A DNA stretch of 64,000 nt, taken from the NCBI GenBank assembly GCA_023091665.1, contig JALJCQ010000004.1, positions 2,480,001-2,544,000 on the forward strand, read 5' to 3'. The position numbers were made by a program, and so were the translations under genes. The notes below the pieces were generated by a model. It had not been told where the DNA came from. It worked only from the letters and a program-made list of their open reading frames with translations, and ran no database searches. Source of the DNA: Pythium myriotylum (taxonomy: Eukaryota > Oomycota > Peronosporomycetes > Pythiales > Pythiaceae). Of this stretch, positions 21,158 to 34,220 are shown in pieces (within the stretch, counting starts at the first letter, position 1; the number at the start of each line of letters is the position of its first letter).

Positions 21158-22500
21158 GCTATACTTTATTCAAGTCAAACCAATTCTCACCGCCCCTTGC
21201 ACGCACACCAACACAACACCCCCCAAACACTCCCCGCCCTACACCCTAGCACTCCCCACCATTATACCACGATCTCACGGCAGATGCGGCCATCCAACAG
21301 TGCCAGCGTCGACTACTTATGTATACATATACATATACATATATGGGAAACCGCATGATACAACATAGCACAGCATGCCATGCCAAGCCACAACGTAACT
21401 AACCACCACACGAAGCGCCAAGCGACTGGAGAGGTGAGTCATTCACTGGGGTGTCGATGAAGCTCTCTCTCACTCCCACTTCTAGTTGTTCATCTGGGAT
21501 ACCCGAGCGACGTGAGCACTTTATCCCAACGTGGCGCAGAACGTGGCTCTGGTTGTTGCTAAGTGAATTTTGTGATTGGGTCATATCACAAACTGACGCA
21601 CAAAGACAGTGAGTAGGTCGGACGAATGCCAACGTCAACCAGGAGGCGGTTTCCCAAGTCGACCTCAATATCGTGGTGAATGTAGAGCTCAAGTTGGGCC
21701 ACGGAGCACGTTTATCGCGCGCAAGCTTCGGCAAACGGGAACCCGCACAGGTCCCGCACGCACGCATCAAGCCATTACTCCCCTTCTTTCCCACTACACC
21801 CTCTTCGTGTTATAGGCCATGACCCCCACCGCAACTCATCCGCTCGCCAGCGTTTCTCCATCGAAAGAGCACCCGTCACGCCCCAGGGTCCCACGGTCCC
21901 AAGCTCCCACGGTCCCAAGCTCCCACGGTCCCAAGCTCCCACGGTCCCACGGTCGGCTGGGGCGAGGGTATCTCTCCTGTGTTCACATCACATCACAGGA
22001 GAGATACCCTCGCTCCAGCCAAACACGAAACATGGACAAGCACACGACTTGACACCGCACTGCTTCGCTTGACGATCCTCGTCATCGGCTTTGTCCTATG
22101 TGGCCAAAATGACTGTAGATTCTTCGGCAACTATTCTCAGCGCACACTGATCCGAGCCAATTCACCATCGACGGCAAGACTCGAGTCGATGCAGGCTGAA
22201 GATGAACTCGAAAGGCCTGAGTGGTCATTGAAGCCGCACCCGCACCCGCATCCATTTTGAGCGCGCAGATGACCCATTCGTCCATGGTAGTCGACGGCTG
22301 CAATGTCCAAGGCGCGCGTCTATGTGGCGAGCCGAAGTGGGAGCAGTGGTGCCATGGGGTGTGGGGTGTGGAGCAGTGTGGCGTGGCGTAGCGTGTAAAT
22401 GCGAAGGAGAAAAGGAGGCAGAAGACAGGAGTTGTGAGTGGCAACAATGGGGGCTTGGCGACTGTGGTCAGGGTAGCGGTGCATTCGCCGGCAAAGGCAA

Positions 22501-22571
22501 TGCCTCCGCCCAGGATTGAACTGGGACCTTCTGTTTACAAGACAGATGCTCTACCACTGAGCCACAGAGGC
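22501..22571 (-). tRNA. tRNA-Thr(UGU), array copy 14
   Basis: Sequence identical to copy 1. Unit 21158-22571, octamer tract 21890-21953 (8, (ab)3 a2), state CGCAC. Confidence 0.9.
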
Positions 22572-23898
22572 GCTATACTTTATTCAAGTCAAACCAATTC
22601 TCACCGCCCCTTGCACGCACACCAACACAACACCCCCCAAACACTCCCCGCCCTACACCCTAGCACTCCCCACCATTATACCACGATCTCACGGCAGATG
22701 CGGCCATCCAACAGTGCCAGCGTCGACTACTTATGTATACATATACATATACATATATGGGAAACCGCATGATACAACATAGCACAGCATGCCATGCCAA
22801 GCCACAACGTAACTAACCACCACACGAAGCGCCAAGCGACTGGAGAGGTGAGTCATTCACTGGGGTGTCGATGAAGCTCTCTCTCACTCCCACTTCTAGT
22901 TGTTCATCTGGGATACCCGAGCGACGTGAGCACTTTATCCCAACGTGGCGCAGAACGTGGCTCTGGTTGTTGCTAAGTGAATTTTGTGATTGGGTCATAT
23001 CACAAACTGACGCACAAAGACAGTGAGTAGGTCGGACGAATGCCAACGTCAACCAGGAGGCGGTTTCCCAAGTCGACCTCAATATCGTGGTGAATGTAGA
23101 GCTCAAGTTGGGCCACGGAGCACGTTTATCGCGCGCAAGCTTCGGCAAACGGGAACCCGCACAGGTCCCGCACGCACGCATCAAGCCATTACTCCCCTTC
23201 TTTCCCACTACACCCTCTTCGTGTTATAGGCCATGACCCCCACCGCAACTCATCCGCTCGCCAGCGTTTCTCCATCGAAAGAGCACCCGTCACGCCCCAG
23301 GGTCCCACGGTCCCAAGCTCCCACGGTCCCAAGCTCCCACGGTCCCACGGTCGGCTGGGGCGAGGGTATCTCTCCTGTGTTCACATCACATCACAGGAGA
23401 GATACCCTCGCTCCAGCCAAACACGAAACATGGACAAGCACACGACTTGACACCGCACTGCTTCGCTTGACGATCCTCGTCATCGGCTTTGTCCTATGTG
23501 GCCAAAATGACTGTAGATTCTTCGGCAACTATTCTCAGCGCACACTGATCCGAGCCAATTCACCATCGACGGCAAGACTCGAGTCGATGCAGGCTGAAGA
23601 TGAACTCGAAAGGCCTGAGTGGTCATTGAAGCCGCACCCGCACCCGCATCCATTTTGAGCGCGCAGATGACCCATTCGTCCATGGTAGTCGACGGCTGCA
23701 ATGTCCAAGGCGCGCGTCTATGTGGCGAGCCGAAGTGGGAGCAGTGGTGCCATGGGGTGTGGGGTGTGGAGCAGTGTGGCGTGGCGTAGCGTGTAAATGC
23801 GAAGGAGAAAAGGAGGCAGAAGACAGGAGTTGTGAGTGGCAACAATGGGGGCTTGGCGACTGTGGTCAGGGTAGCGGTGCATTCGCCGGCAAAGGCAA

Positions 23899-23970
23899 TG
23901 CCTCCGCCCAGGATTGAACTGGGGACCTTCTGTTTACAAGACAGATGCTCTACCACTGAGCCACAGAGGC
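23899..23970 (-). tRNA. tRNA-Thr(UGU), array copy 15, 5-nt variable loop
   Basis: Differs from copy 1 by one extra C (plus strand GGGG instead of GGG at 23921-23924). The variable loop becomes AGGTC with C at position 48, which can make the usual G15-C48 tertiary pair. This is the only such copy lying between two ordinary A units. Unit 22572-23970, octamer tract 23304-23351 (6, (ab)2 a2), state CGCAC. Confidence 0.92.
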
Positions 23971-25329
23971 GCTATACTTTATTCAAGTCAAACCAATTCT
24001 CACCGCCCCTTGCACGCACACCAACACAACACCCCCCAAACACTCCCCGCCCTACACCCTAGCACTCCCCACCATTATACCACGATCTCACGGCAGATGC
24101 GGCCATCCAACAGTGCCAGCGTCGACTACTTATGTATACATATACATATACATATATGGGAAACCGCATGATACAACATAGCACAGCATGCCATGCCAAG
24201 CCACAACGTAACTAACCACCACACGAAGCGCCAAGCGACTGGAGAGGTGAGTCATTCACTGGGGTGTCGATGAAGCTCTCTCTCACTCCCACTTCTAGTT
24301 GTTCATCTGGGATACCCGAGCGACGTGAGCACTTTATCCCAACGTGGCGCAGAACGTGGCTCTGGTTGTTGCTAAGTGAATTTTGTGATTGGGTCATATC
24401 ACAAACTGACGCACAAAGACAGTGAGTAGGTCGGACGAATGCCAACGTCAACCAGGAGGCGGTTTCCCAAGTCGACCTCAATATCGTGGTGAATGTAGAG
24501 CTCAAGTTGGGCCACGGAGCACGTTTATCGCGCGCAAGCTTCGGCAAACGGGAACCCGCACAGGTCCCGCACGCACGCATCAAGCCATTACTCCCCTTCT
24601 TTCCCACTACACCCTCTTCGTGTTATAGGCCATGACCCCCACCGCAACTCATCCGCTCGCCAGCGTTTCTCCATCGAAAGAGCACCCGTCACGCCCCAGG
24701 GTCCCACGGTCCCAAGCTCCCACGGTCCCAAGCTCCCACGGTCCCAAGCTCCCACGGTCCCAAGCTCCCACGGTCCCACGGTCGGCTGGGGCGAGGGTAT
24801 CTCTCCTGTGTTCACATCACATCACAGGAGAGATACCCTCGCTCCAGCCAAACACGAAACATGGACAAGCACACGACTTGACACCGCACTGCTTCGCTTG
24901 ACGATCCTCGTCATCGGCTTTGTCCTATGTGGCCAAAATGACTGTAGATTCTTCGGCAACTATTCTCAGCGCACACTGATCCGAGCCAATTCACCATCGA
25001 CGGCAAGACTCGAGTCGATGCAGGCTGAAGATGAACTCGAAAGGCCTGAGTGGTCATTGAAGCCGCACCCGCACCCGCATCCATTTTGAGCGCGCAGATG
25101 ACCCATTCGTCCATGGTAGTCGACGGCTGCAATGTCCAAGGCGCGCGTCTATGTGGCGAGCCGAAGTGGGAGCAGTGGTGCCATGGGGTGTGGGGTGTGG
25201 AGCAGTGTGGCGTGGCGTAGCGTGTAAATGCGAAGGAGAAAAGGAGGCAGAAGACAGGAGTTGTGAGTGGCAACAATGGGGGCTTGGCGACTGTGGTCAG
25301 GGTAGCGGTGCATTCGCCGGCAAAGGCAA

Positions 25330-25400
25330 TGCCTCCGCCCAGGATTGAACTGGGACCTTCTGTTTACAAGACAGATGCTCTACCACTGAGCCACAGAGGC
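25330..25400 (-). tRNA. tRNA-Thr(UGU), array copy 16
   Basis: Sequence identical to copy 1. Unit 23971-25400, octamer tract 24703-24782 (10, (ab)4 a2), state CGCAC. Confidence 0.9.
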
Positions 25401-26759
25401 GCTATACTTTATTCAAGTCAAACCAATTCTCACCGCCCCTTGCACGCACACCAACACAACACCCCCCAAACACTCCCCGCCCTACACCCTAGCACTCCCC
25501 ACCATTATACCACGATCTCACGGCAGATGCGGCCATCCAACAGTGCCAGCGTCGACTACTTATGTATACATATACATATACATATATGGGAAACCGCATG
25601 ATACAACATAGCACAGCATGCCATGCCAAGCCACAACGTAACTAACCACCACACGAAGCGCCAAGCGACTGGAGAGGTGAGTCATTCACTGGGGTGTCGA
25701 TGAAGCTCTCTCTCACTCCCACTTCTAGTTGTTCATCTGGGATACCCGAGCGACGTGAGCACTTTATCCCAACGTGGCGCAGAACGTGGCTCTGGTTGTT
25801 GCTAAGTGAATTTTGTGATTGGGTCATATCACAAACTGACGCACAAAGACAGTGAGTAGGTCGGACGAATGCCAACGTCAACCAGGAGGCGGTTTCCCAA
25901 GTCGACCTCAATATCGTGGTGAATGTAGAGCTCAAGTTGGGCCACGGAGCACGTTTATCGCGCGCAAGCTTCGGCAAACGGGAACCCGCACAGGTCCCGC
26001 ACGCACGCATCAAGCCATTACTCCCCTTCTTTCCCACTACACCCTCTTCGTGTTATAGGCCATGACCCCCACCGCAACTCATCCGCTCGCCAGCGTTTCT
26101 CCATCGAAAGAGCACCCGTCACGCCCCAGGGTCCCACGGTCCCAAGCTCCCACGGTCCCAAGCTCCCACGGTCCCAAGCTCCCACGGTCCCAAGCTCCCA
26201 CGGTCCCACGGTCGGCTGGGGCGAGGGTATCTCTCCTGTGTTCACATCACATCACAGGAGAGATACCCTCGCTCCAGCCAAACACGAAACATGGACAAGC
26301 ACACGACTTGACACCGCACTGCTTCGCTTGACGATCCTCGTCATCGGCTTTGTCCTATGTGGCCAAAATGACTGTAGATTCTTCGGCAACTATTCTCAGC
26401 GCACACTGATCCGAGCCAATTCACCATCGACGGCAAGACTCGAGTCGATGCAGGCTGAAGATGAACTCGAAAGGCCTGAGTGGTCATTGAAGCCGCACCC
26501 GCACCCGCATCCATTTTGAGCGCGCAGATGACCCATTCGTCCATGGTAGTCGACGGCTGCAATGTCCAAGGCGCGCGTCTATGTGGCGAGCCGAAGTGGG
26601 AGCAGTGGTGCCATGGGGTGTGGGGTGTGGAGCAGTGTGGCGTGGCGTAGCGTGTAAATGCGAAGGAGAAAAGGAGGCAGAAGACAGGAGTTGTGAGTGG
26701 CAACAATGGGGGCTTGGCGACTGTGGTCAGGGTAGCGGTGCATTCGCCGGCAAAGGCAA

Positions 26760-26830
26760 TGCCTCCGCCCAGGATTGAACTGGGACCTTCTGTTTACAAG
26801 ACAGATGCTCTACCACTGAGCCACAGAGGC
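26760..26830 (-). tRNA. tRNA-Thr(UGU), array copy 17
   Basis: Sequence identical to copy 1. Unit 25401-26830, octamer tract 26133-26212 (10, (ab)4 a2), state CGCAC. Apparent duplicate of unit 16. Confidence 0.9.
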
Positions 26831-28157
26831 GCTATACTTTATTCAAGTCAAACCAATTCTCACCGCCCCTTGCACGCACACCAACACAACACCCCCCAAA
26901 CACTCCCCGCCCTACACCCTAGCACTCCCCACCATTATACCACGATCTCACGGCAGATGCGGCCATCCAACAGTGCCAGCGTCGACTACTTATGTATACA
27001 TATACATATACATATATGGGAAACCGCATGATACAACATAGCACAGCATGCCATGCCAAGCCACAACGTAACTAACCACCACACGAAGCGCCAAGCGACT
27101 GGAGAGGTGAGTCATTCACTGGGGTGTCGATGAAGCTCTCTCTCACTCCCACTTCTAGTTGTTCATCTGGGATACCCGAGCGACGTGAGCACTTTATCCC
27201 AACGTGGCGCAGAACGTGGCTCTGGTTGTTGCTAAGTGAATTTTGTGATTGGGTCATATCACAAACTGACCCACAAAGACAGTGAGTAGGTCGGACGAAT
27301 GCCAACGTCAACCAGGAGGCGGTTTCCCAAGTCGACCTCAATATCGTGGTGAATGTAGAGCTCAAGTTGGGCCACGGAGCACGTTTATCGCGCGCAAGCT
27401 TCGGCAAACGGGAACCCGCACAGGTCCCGCACGCACGCATCAAGCCATTACTCCCCTTCTTTCCCACTACACCCTCTTCGTGTTATAGGCCATGACCCCC
27501 ACCGCAACTCATCCGCTCGCCAGCGTTTCTCCATCGAAAGAGCACCCGTCACGCCCCAGGGTCCCACGGTCCCAAGCTCCCACGGTCCCAAGCTCCCACG
27601 GTCCCACGGTCGGCTGGGGCGAGGGTATCTCTCCTGTGTTCACATCACATCACAGGAGAGATACCCTCGCTCCAGCCAAACACGAAACATGGACAAGCAC
27701 ACGACTTGACACCGCACTGCTTCGCTTGACGATCCTCGTCATCGGCTTTGTCCTATGTGGCCAAAATGACTGTAGATTCTTCGGCAACTATTCTCAGCGC
27801 ACACTGATCCGAGCCAATTCACCATCGACGGCAAGACTCGAGTCGATGCAGGCTGAAGATGAACTCGAAAGGCCTGAGTGGTCATTGAAGCCGCACCCGC
27901 ACCCGCATCCATTTTGAGCGCGCAGATGACCCATTCGTCCATGGTAGTCGACGGCTGCAATGTCCAAGGCGCGCGTCTATGTGGCGAGCCGAAGTGGGAG
28001 CAGTGGTGCCATGGGGTGTGGGGTGTGGAGCAGTGTGGCGTGGCGTAGCGTGTAAATGCGAAGGAGAAAAGGAGGCAGAAGACAGGAGTTGTGAGTGGCA
28101 ACAATGGGGGCTTGGCGACTGTGGTCAGGGTAGCGGTGCATTCGCCGGCAAAGGCAA

Positions 28158-28228
28158 TGCCTCCGCCCAGGATTGAACTGGGACCTTCTGTTTACAAGAC
28201 AGATGCTCTACCACTGAGCCACAGAGGC
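28158..28228 (-). tRNA. tRNA-Thr(UGU), array copy 18
   Basis: Sequence identical to copy 1. Unit 26831-28228, octamer tract 27563-27610 (6, (ab)2 a2), state CCCAC. Confidence 0.9.
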
Positions 28229-29579
28229 GCTATACTTTATTCAAGTCAAACCAATTCTCACCGCCCCTTGCACGCACACCAACACAACACCCCCCAAACA
28301 CTCCCCGCCCTACACCCTAGCACTCCCCACCATTATACCACGATCTCACGGCAGATGCGGCCATCCAACAGTGCCAGCGTCGACTACTTATGTATACATA
28401 TACATATACATATATGGGAAACCGCATGATACAACATAGCACAGCATGCCATGCCAAGCCACAACGTAACTAACCACCACACGAAGCGCCAAGCGACTGG
28501 AGAGGTGAGTCATTCACTGGGGTGTCGATGAAGCTCTCTCTCACTCCCACTTCTAGTTGTTCATCTGGGATACCCGAGCGACGTGAGCACTTTATCCCAA
28601 CGTGGCGCAGAACGTGGCTCTGGTTGTTGCTAAGTGAATTTTGTGATTGGGTCATATCACAAACTGACCCACAAAGACAGTGAGTAGGTCGGACGAATGC
28701 CAACGTCAACCAGGAGGCGGTTTCCCAAGTCGACCTCAATATCGTGGTGAATGTAGAGCTCAAGTTGGGCCACGGAGCACGTTTATCGCGCGCAAGCTTC
28801 GGCAAACGGGAACCCGCACAGGTCCCGCACGCACGCATCAAGCCATTACTCCCCTTCTTTCCCACTACACCCTCTTCGTGTTATAGGCCATGACCCCCAC
28901 CGCAACTCATCCGCTCGCCAGCGTTTCTCCATCGAAAGAGCACCCGTCACGCCCCAGGGTCCCACGGTCCCAAGCTCCCACGGTCCCAAGCTCCCACGGT
29001 CCCAAGCTCCCACGGTCCCACGGTCCCACGGTCGGCTGGGGCGAGGGTATCTCTCCTGTGTTCACATCACATCACAGGAGAGATACCCTCGCTCCAGCCA
29101 AACACGAAACATGGACAAGCACACGACTTGACACCGCACTGCTTCGCTTGACGATCCTCGTCATCGGCTTTGTCCTATGTGGCCAAAATGACTGTAGATT
29201 CTTCGGCAACTATTCTCAGCGCACACTGATCCGAGCCAATTCACCATCGACGGCAAGACTCGAGTCGATGCAGGCTGAAGATGAACTCGAAAGGCCTGAG
29301 TGGTCATTGAAGCCGCACCCGCACCCGCATCCATTTTGAGCGCGCAGATGACCCATTCGTCCATGGTAGTCGACGGCTGCAATGTCCAAGGCGCGCGTCT
29401 ATGTGGCGAGCCGAAGTGGGAGCAGTGGTGCCATGGGGTGTGGGGTGTGGAGCAGTGTGGCGTGGCGTAGCGTGTAAATGCGAAGGAGAAAAGGAGGCAG
29501 AAGACAGGAGTTGTGAGTGGCAACAATGGGGGCTTGGCGACTGTGGTCAGGGTAGCGGTGCATTCGCCGGCAAAGGCAA

Positions 29580-29650
29580 TGCCTCCGCCCAGGATTGAAC
29601 TGGGACCTTCTGTTTACAAGACAGATGCTCTACCACTGAGCCACAGAGGC
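29580..29650 (-). tRNA. tRNA-Thr(UGU), array copy 19
   Basis: Sequence identical to copy 1. Unit 28229-29650, octamer tract 28961-29032 (9, (ab)3 a3), state CCCAC. Confidence 0.9.
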
Positions 29651-31001
29651 GCTATACTTTATTCAAGTCAAACCAATTCTCACCGCCCCTTGCACGCACA
29701 CCAACACAACACCCCCCAAACACTCCCCGCCCTACACCCTAGCACTCCCCACCATTATACCACGATCTCACGGCAGATGCGGCCATCCAACAGTGCCAGC
29801 GTCGACTACTTATGTATACATATACATATACATATATGGGAAACCGCATGATACAACATAGCACAGCATGCCATGCCAAGCCACAACGTAACTAACCACC
29901 ACACGAAGCGCCAAGCGACTGGAGAGGTGAGTCATTCACTGGGGTGTCGATGAAGCTCTCTCTCACTCCCACTTCTAGTTGTTCATCTGGGATACCCGAG
30001 CGACGTGAGCACTTTATCCCAACGTGGCGCAGAACGTGGCTCTGGTTGTTGCTAAGTGAATTTTGTGATTGGGTCATATCACAAACTGACGCACAAAGAC
30101 AGTGAGTAGGTCGGACGAATGCCAACGTCAACCAGGAGGCGGTTTCCCAAGTCGACCTCAATATCGTGGTGAATGTAGAGCTCAAGTTGGGCCACGGAGC
30201 ACGTTTATCGCGCGCAAGCTTCGGCAAACGGGAACCCGCACAGGTCCCGCACGCACGCATCAAGCCATTACTCCCCTTCTTTCCCACTACACCCTCTTCG
30301 TGTTATAGGCCATGACCCCCACCGCAACTCATCCGCTCGCCAGCGTTTCTCCATCGAAAGAGCACCCGTCACGCCCCAGGGTCCCACGGTCCCAAGCTCC
30401 CACGGTCCCAAGCTCCCACGGTCCCAAGCTCCCACGGTCCCACGGTCCCACGGTCGGCTGGGGCGAGGGTATCTCTCCTGTGTTCACATCACATCACAGG
30501 AGAGATACTCTCGCTCCAGCCAAACACGAAACATGGACAAGCACACGACTTGACACCGCACTGCTTCGCTTGACGATCCTCGTCATCGGCTTTGTCCTAT
30601 GTGGCCAAAATGACTGTAGATTCTTCGGCAACTATTCTCAGCGCACACTGATCCGAGCCAATTCACCATCGACGGCAAGACTCGAGTCGATGCAGGCTGA
30701 AGATGAACTCGAAAGGCCTGAGTGGTCATTGAAGCCGCACCCGCACCCGCATCCATTTTGAGCGCGCAGATGACCCATTCGTCCATGGTAGTCGACGGCT
30801 GCAATGTCCAAGGCGCGCGTCTATGTGGCGAGCCGAAGTGGGAGCAGTGGTGCCATGGGGTGTGGGGTGTGGAGCAGTGTGGCGTGGCGTAGCGTGTAAA
30901 TGCGAAGGAGAAAAGGAGGCAGAAGACAGGAGTTGTGAGTGGCAACAATGGGGGCTTGGCGACTGTGGTCAGGGTAGCGGTGCATTCGCCGGCAAAGGCA
31001 A

Positions 31002-31073
31002 TGCCTCCGCCCAGGATTGAACTGGGGACCTTCTGTTTACAAGACAGATGCTCTACCACTGAGCCACAGAGGC
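31002..31073 (-). tRNA. tRNA-Thr(UGU), array copy 20, 5-nt variable loop, next to B repeats
   Basis: Full cloverleaf with variable loop AGGTC (C48), as in copies 15 and 21. Its 5' flank on the minus strand is B-repeat sequence ending GCGAAGTGA instead of the TATA-like GAATAAAGTATAGC. Unit 29651-31073, octamer tract 30383-30454 (9, (ab)3 a3), states CGCAC and ACTCT. It is the last unit of block 1. Confidence 0.92.
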
Positions 31074-31852
31074 TCACTTCGCAATTTGCTCGCTACCCCT
31101 CAAGTGACCAAGTCCAGAAGTGTCCAGTCCAAGCACCCAGCCCAGCTGCCAGCCCATCACCCCCGACCCTCTCCACACCCAGTCGCCATGACCAAGGGTG
31201 CTGCGAGAGCCAAGACCAAGCGCAAGAAGCTTGGCATCGGGACGCTGCCGCCACCGCGCCGACCAGTCGGCATCCCATGCGTGCTTCCTTCGGCTTCATC
31301 GGGAGAGCCGACATTCACCACATGGAGAGCGCGCGCCAGAGCTCGGCCACCCGGTCGACTCTAATATCAACCCACCGCTGATCAACCCACGCCGTGACCA
31401 ACACTCACGGCACCCAGCCACCAACCTTCACTCACGAGACCGTTGGGTAACCAACACTCACCGACACCAACCTCAACCCAACCAGCACTCACCGACACCA
31501 ACCTCAACCCAACCAGCATTCAAGCAACCCAGCATCAACCCAACCGGCATTCAGCCAACCCAGCTTCAACCCAACCAACACTCAACTCACCCAGCATCAA
31601 CATACCAGCAAACCAGCAAATGAAGGTCAAGTTAACCCAGTACCCAGCTTCAACGACAACAGAACAACCACCTCAACAACCCAACGAACCATGACGCAAG
31701 GATTCATCCTCTCAGCACAAACCGACCAGCCAACCACGAGACTCAACCGAACCTTAGCAACATAAAACCCGCACGGGATTAGCGAGCAGTTAGAAGTCAG
31801 TCGTAAATGCTAGTGCAGCAATACAGACGCCTTGAAACTGAGCCACAGAGGC
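31074..31852. repeat. B repeat copy 1 (779 bp)
   Basis: Starts directly at the 5' end of tRNA copy 20 with TCACTTCGCAATTTGCTCGC. The first part has an inverted TCACTT/AAGTGA pair. A C/A-rich middle follows, with two copies of a 31-bp repeat (CAGCACTCACCGACACCAAC plus CTCAACCCAAC). The repeat ends in a decayed tRNA-Thr 5' half at 31819-31852, minus strand: 27 of 34 positions equal to the tRNA, no gaps, D loop and D stem most changed. It has the states CCCCTCAAG and GGGTGCT. The open frames in it change frame with the 31-bp repeats, and I found no support for a gene. Confidence 0.92.
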
Positions 31853-32631
31853 TCACTTCGCAATTTGCTCGCTACCCCTCAAGTGACCAAGTCCAGAAGT
31901 GTCCAGTCCAAGCACCCAGCCCAGCTGCCAGCCCATCACCCCCGACCCTCTCCACACCCAGTCGCCATGACCAAGGGTGCTGCGAGAGCCAAGACCAAGC
32001 GCAAGAAGCTTGGCATCGGGACGCTGCCGCCACCGCGCCGACCAGTCGGCATCCCATGCGTGCTTCCTTCGGCTTCATCGGGAGAGCCGACATTCACCAC
32101 ATGGAGAGCGCGCGCCAGAGCTCGGCCACCCGGTCGACTCTAATATCAACCCACCGCTGATCAACCCACGCCGTGACCAACACTCACGGCACCCAGCCAC
32201 CAACCTTCACTCACGAGACCGTTGGGTAACCAACACTCACCGACACCAACCTCAACCCAACCAGCACTCACCGACACCAACCTCAACCCAACCAGCATTC
32301 AAGCAACCCAGCATCAACCCAACCGGCATTCAGCCAACCCAGCTTCAACCCAACCAACACTCAACTCACCCAGCATCAACATACCAGCAAACCAGCAAAT
32401 GAAGGTCAAGTTAACCCAGTACCCAGCTTCAACGACAACAGAACAACCACCTCAACAACCCAACGAACCATGACGCAAGGATTCATCCTCTCAGCACAAA
32501 CCGACCAGCCAACCACGAGACTCAACCGAACCTTAGCAACATAAAACCCGCACGGGATTAGCGAGCAGTTAGAAGTCAGTCGTAAATGCTAGTGCAGCAA
32601 TACAGACGCCTTGAAACTGAGCCACAGAGGC
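31853..32631. repeat. B repeat copy 2 (779 bp)
   Basis: Near-identical to copy 1, same states and two 31-bp repeats. The decayed tRNA half is at 32598-32631. Confidence 0.92.
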
Positions 32632-33410
32632 TCACTTCGCAATTTGCTCGCTACCCCTCAAGTGACCAAGTCCAGAAGTGTCCAGTCCAAGCACCCAGCC
32701 CAGCTGCCAGCCCATCACCCCCGACCCTCTCCACACCCAGTCGCCATGACCAAGGGTGCTGCGAGAGCCAAGACCAAGCGCAAGAAGCTTGGCATCGGGA
32801 CGCTGCCGCCACCGCGCCGACCAGTCGGCATCCCATGCGTGCTTCCTTCGGCTTCATCGGGAGAGCCGACATTCACCACATGGAGAGCGCGCGCCAGAGC
32901 TCGGCCACCCGGTCGACTCTAATATCAACCCACCGCTGATCAACCCACGCCGTGACCAACACTCACGGCACCCAGCCACCAACCTTCACTCACGAGACCG
33001 TTGGGTAACCAACACTCACCGACACCAACCTCAACCCAACCAGCACTCACCGACACCAACCTCAACCCAACCAGCATTCAAGCAACCCAGCATCAACCCA
33101 ACCGGCATTCAGCCAACCCAGCTTCAACCCAACCAACACTCAACTCACCCAGCATCAACATACCAGCAAACCAGCAAATGAAGGTCAAGTTAACCCAGTA
33201 CCCAGCTTCAACGACAACAGAACAACCACCTCAACAACCCAACGAACCATGACGCAAGGATTCATCCTCTCAGCACAAACCGACCAGCCAACCACGAGAC
33301 TCAACCGAACCTTAGCAACATAAAACCCGCACGGGATTAGCGAGCAGTTAGAAGTCAGTCGTAAATGCTAGTGCAGCAATACAGACGCCTTGAAACTGAG
33401 CCACAGAGGC
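32632..33410. repeat. B repeat copy 3 (779 bp)
   Basis: As copies 1 and 2. The decayed tRNA half is at 33377-33410. Last copy of the CCCCTCAAG/GGGTGCT subtype. Confidence 0.92.
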
Positions 33411-34220
33411 TCACTTCGCAATTTGCTCGCTACCCTTCAAGTGACCAAGTCCAGAAGTGTCCAGTCCAAGCACCCAGCCCAGCTGCCAGCCCATCACCCC
33501 CGACCCTCTCCACACCCAGTCGCCATGACCAAGGGTTCTGCGAGAGCCAAGACCAAGCGCAAGAAGCTTGGCATCGGGACGCTGCCGCCACCGCGCCGAC
33601 CAGTCGGCATCCCATGCGTGCTTCCTTCGGCTTCATCGGGAGAGCCGACATTCACCACATGGAGAGCGCGCGCCAGAGCTCGGCCACCCGGTCGACTCTA
33701 ATATCAACCCACCGCTGATCAACCCACGCCGTGACCAACACTCACGGCACCCAGCCACCAACCTTCACTCACGAGACCGTTGGGTAACCAACACTCACCG
33801 ACACCAACCTCAACCCAACCAGCACTCACCGACACCAACCTCAACCCAACCAGCACTCACCGACACCAACCTCAACCCAACCAGCATTCAAGCAACCCAG
33901 CATCAACCCAACCGGCATTCAGCCAACCCAGCTTCAACCCAACCAACACTCAACTCACCCAGCATCAACATACCAGCAAACCAGCAAATGAAGGTCAAGT
34001 TAACCCAGTACCCAGCTTCAACGACAACAGAACAACCACCTCAACAACCCAACGAACCATGACGCAAGGATTCATCCTCTCAGCACAAACCGACCAGCCA
34101 ACCACGAGACTCAACCGAACCTTAGCAACATAAAACCCGCACGGGATTAGCGAGCAGTTAGAAGTCAGTCGTAAATGCTAGTGCAGCAATACAGACGCCT
34201 TGAAACTGAGCCACAGAGGC
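33411..34220. repeat. B repeat copy 4 (810 bp)
   Basis: First copy of a second subtype: CCCTTCAAG, GGGTTCT, and three instead of two 31-bp repeats, which explains the extra 31 bp. The decayed tRNA half is at 34187-34220. Confidence 0.92.

Larger units (their letters stand above)
2609..31073. repeat. A array, block 1: 20 tandem units of about 1.4 kb, each with one tRNA-Thr
   Basis: Head-to-tail units of 1,382 to 1,494 bp. Each runs from the base before the previous tRNA's 5' end to the 5' end of its own tRNA. In order along the plus strand a unit holds: an A+C-rich stretch, an ATACAT microsatellite (unit offset about +161), an 8-bp-arm stem-loop (+411), a variable octamer tract (from +732), a 27-bp-arm hairpin, about 480 bp with no recognised feature, and the tRNA on the minus strand. 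Outside the octamers each unit is 1,350 bp, or 1,351 in units 15 and 20. The few variable sites I found are: CTGACCCAC or CTGACGCAC about 440 bp into the unit, AGCACCCG or AGCACACG just before the octamers, ATACTCTC or ATACCCTC in the hairpin, and one tRNA base. Confidence 0.97.
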
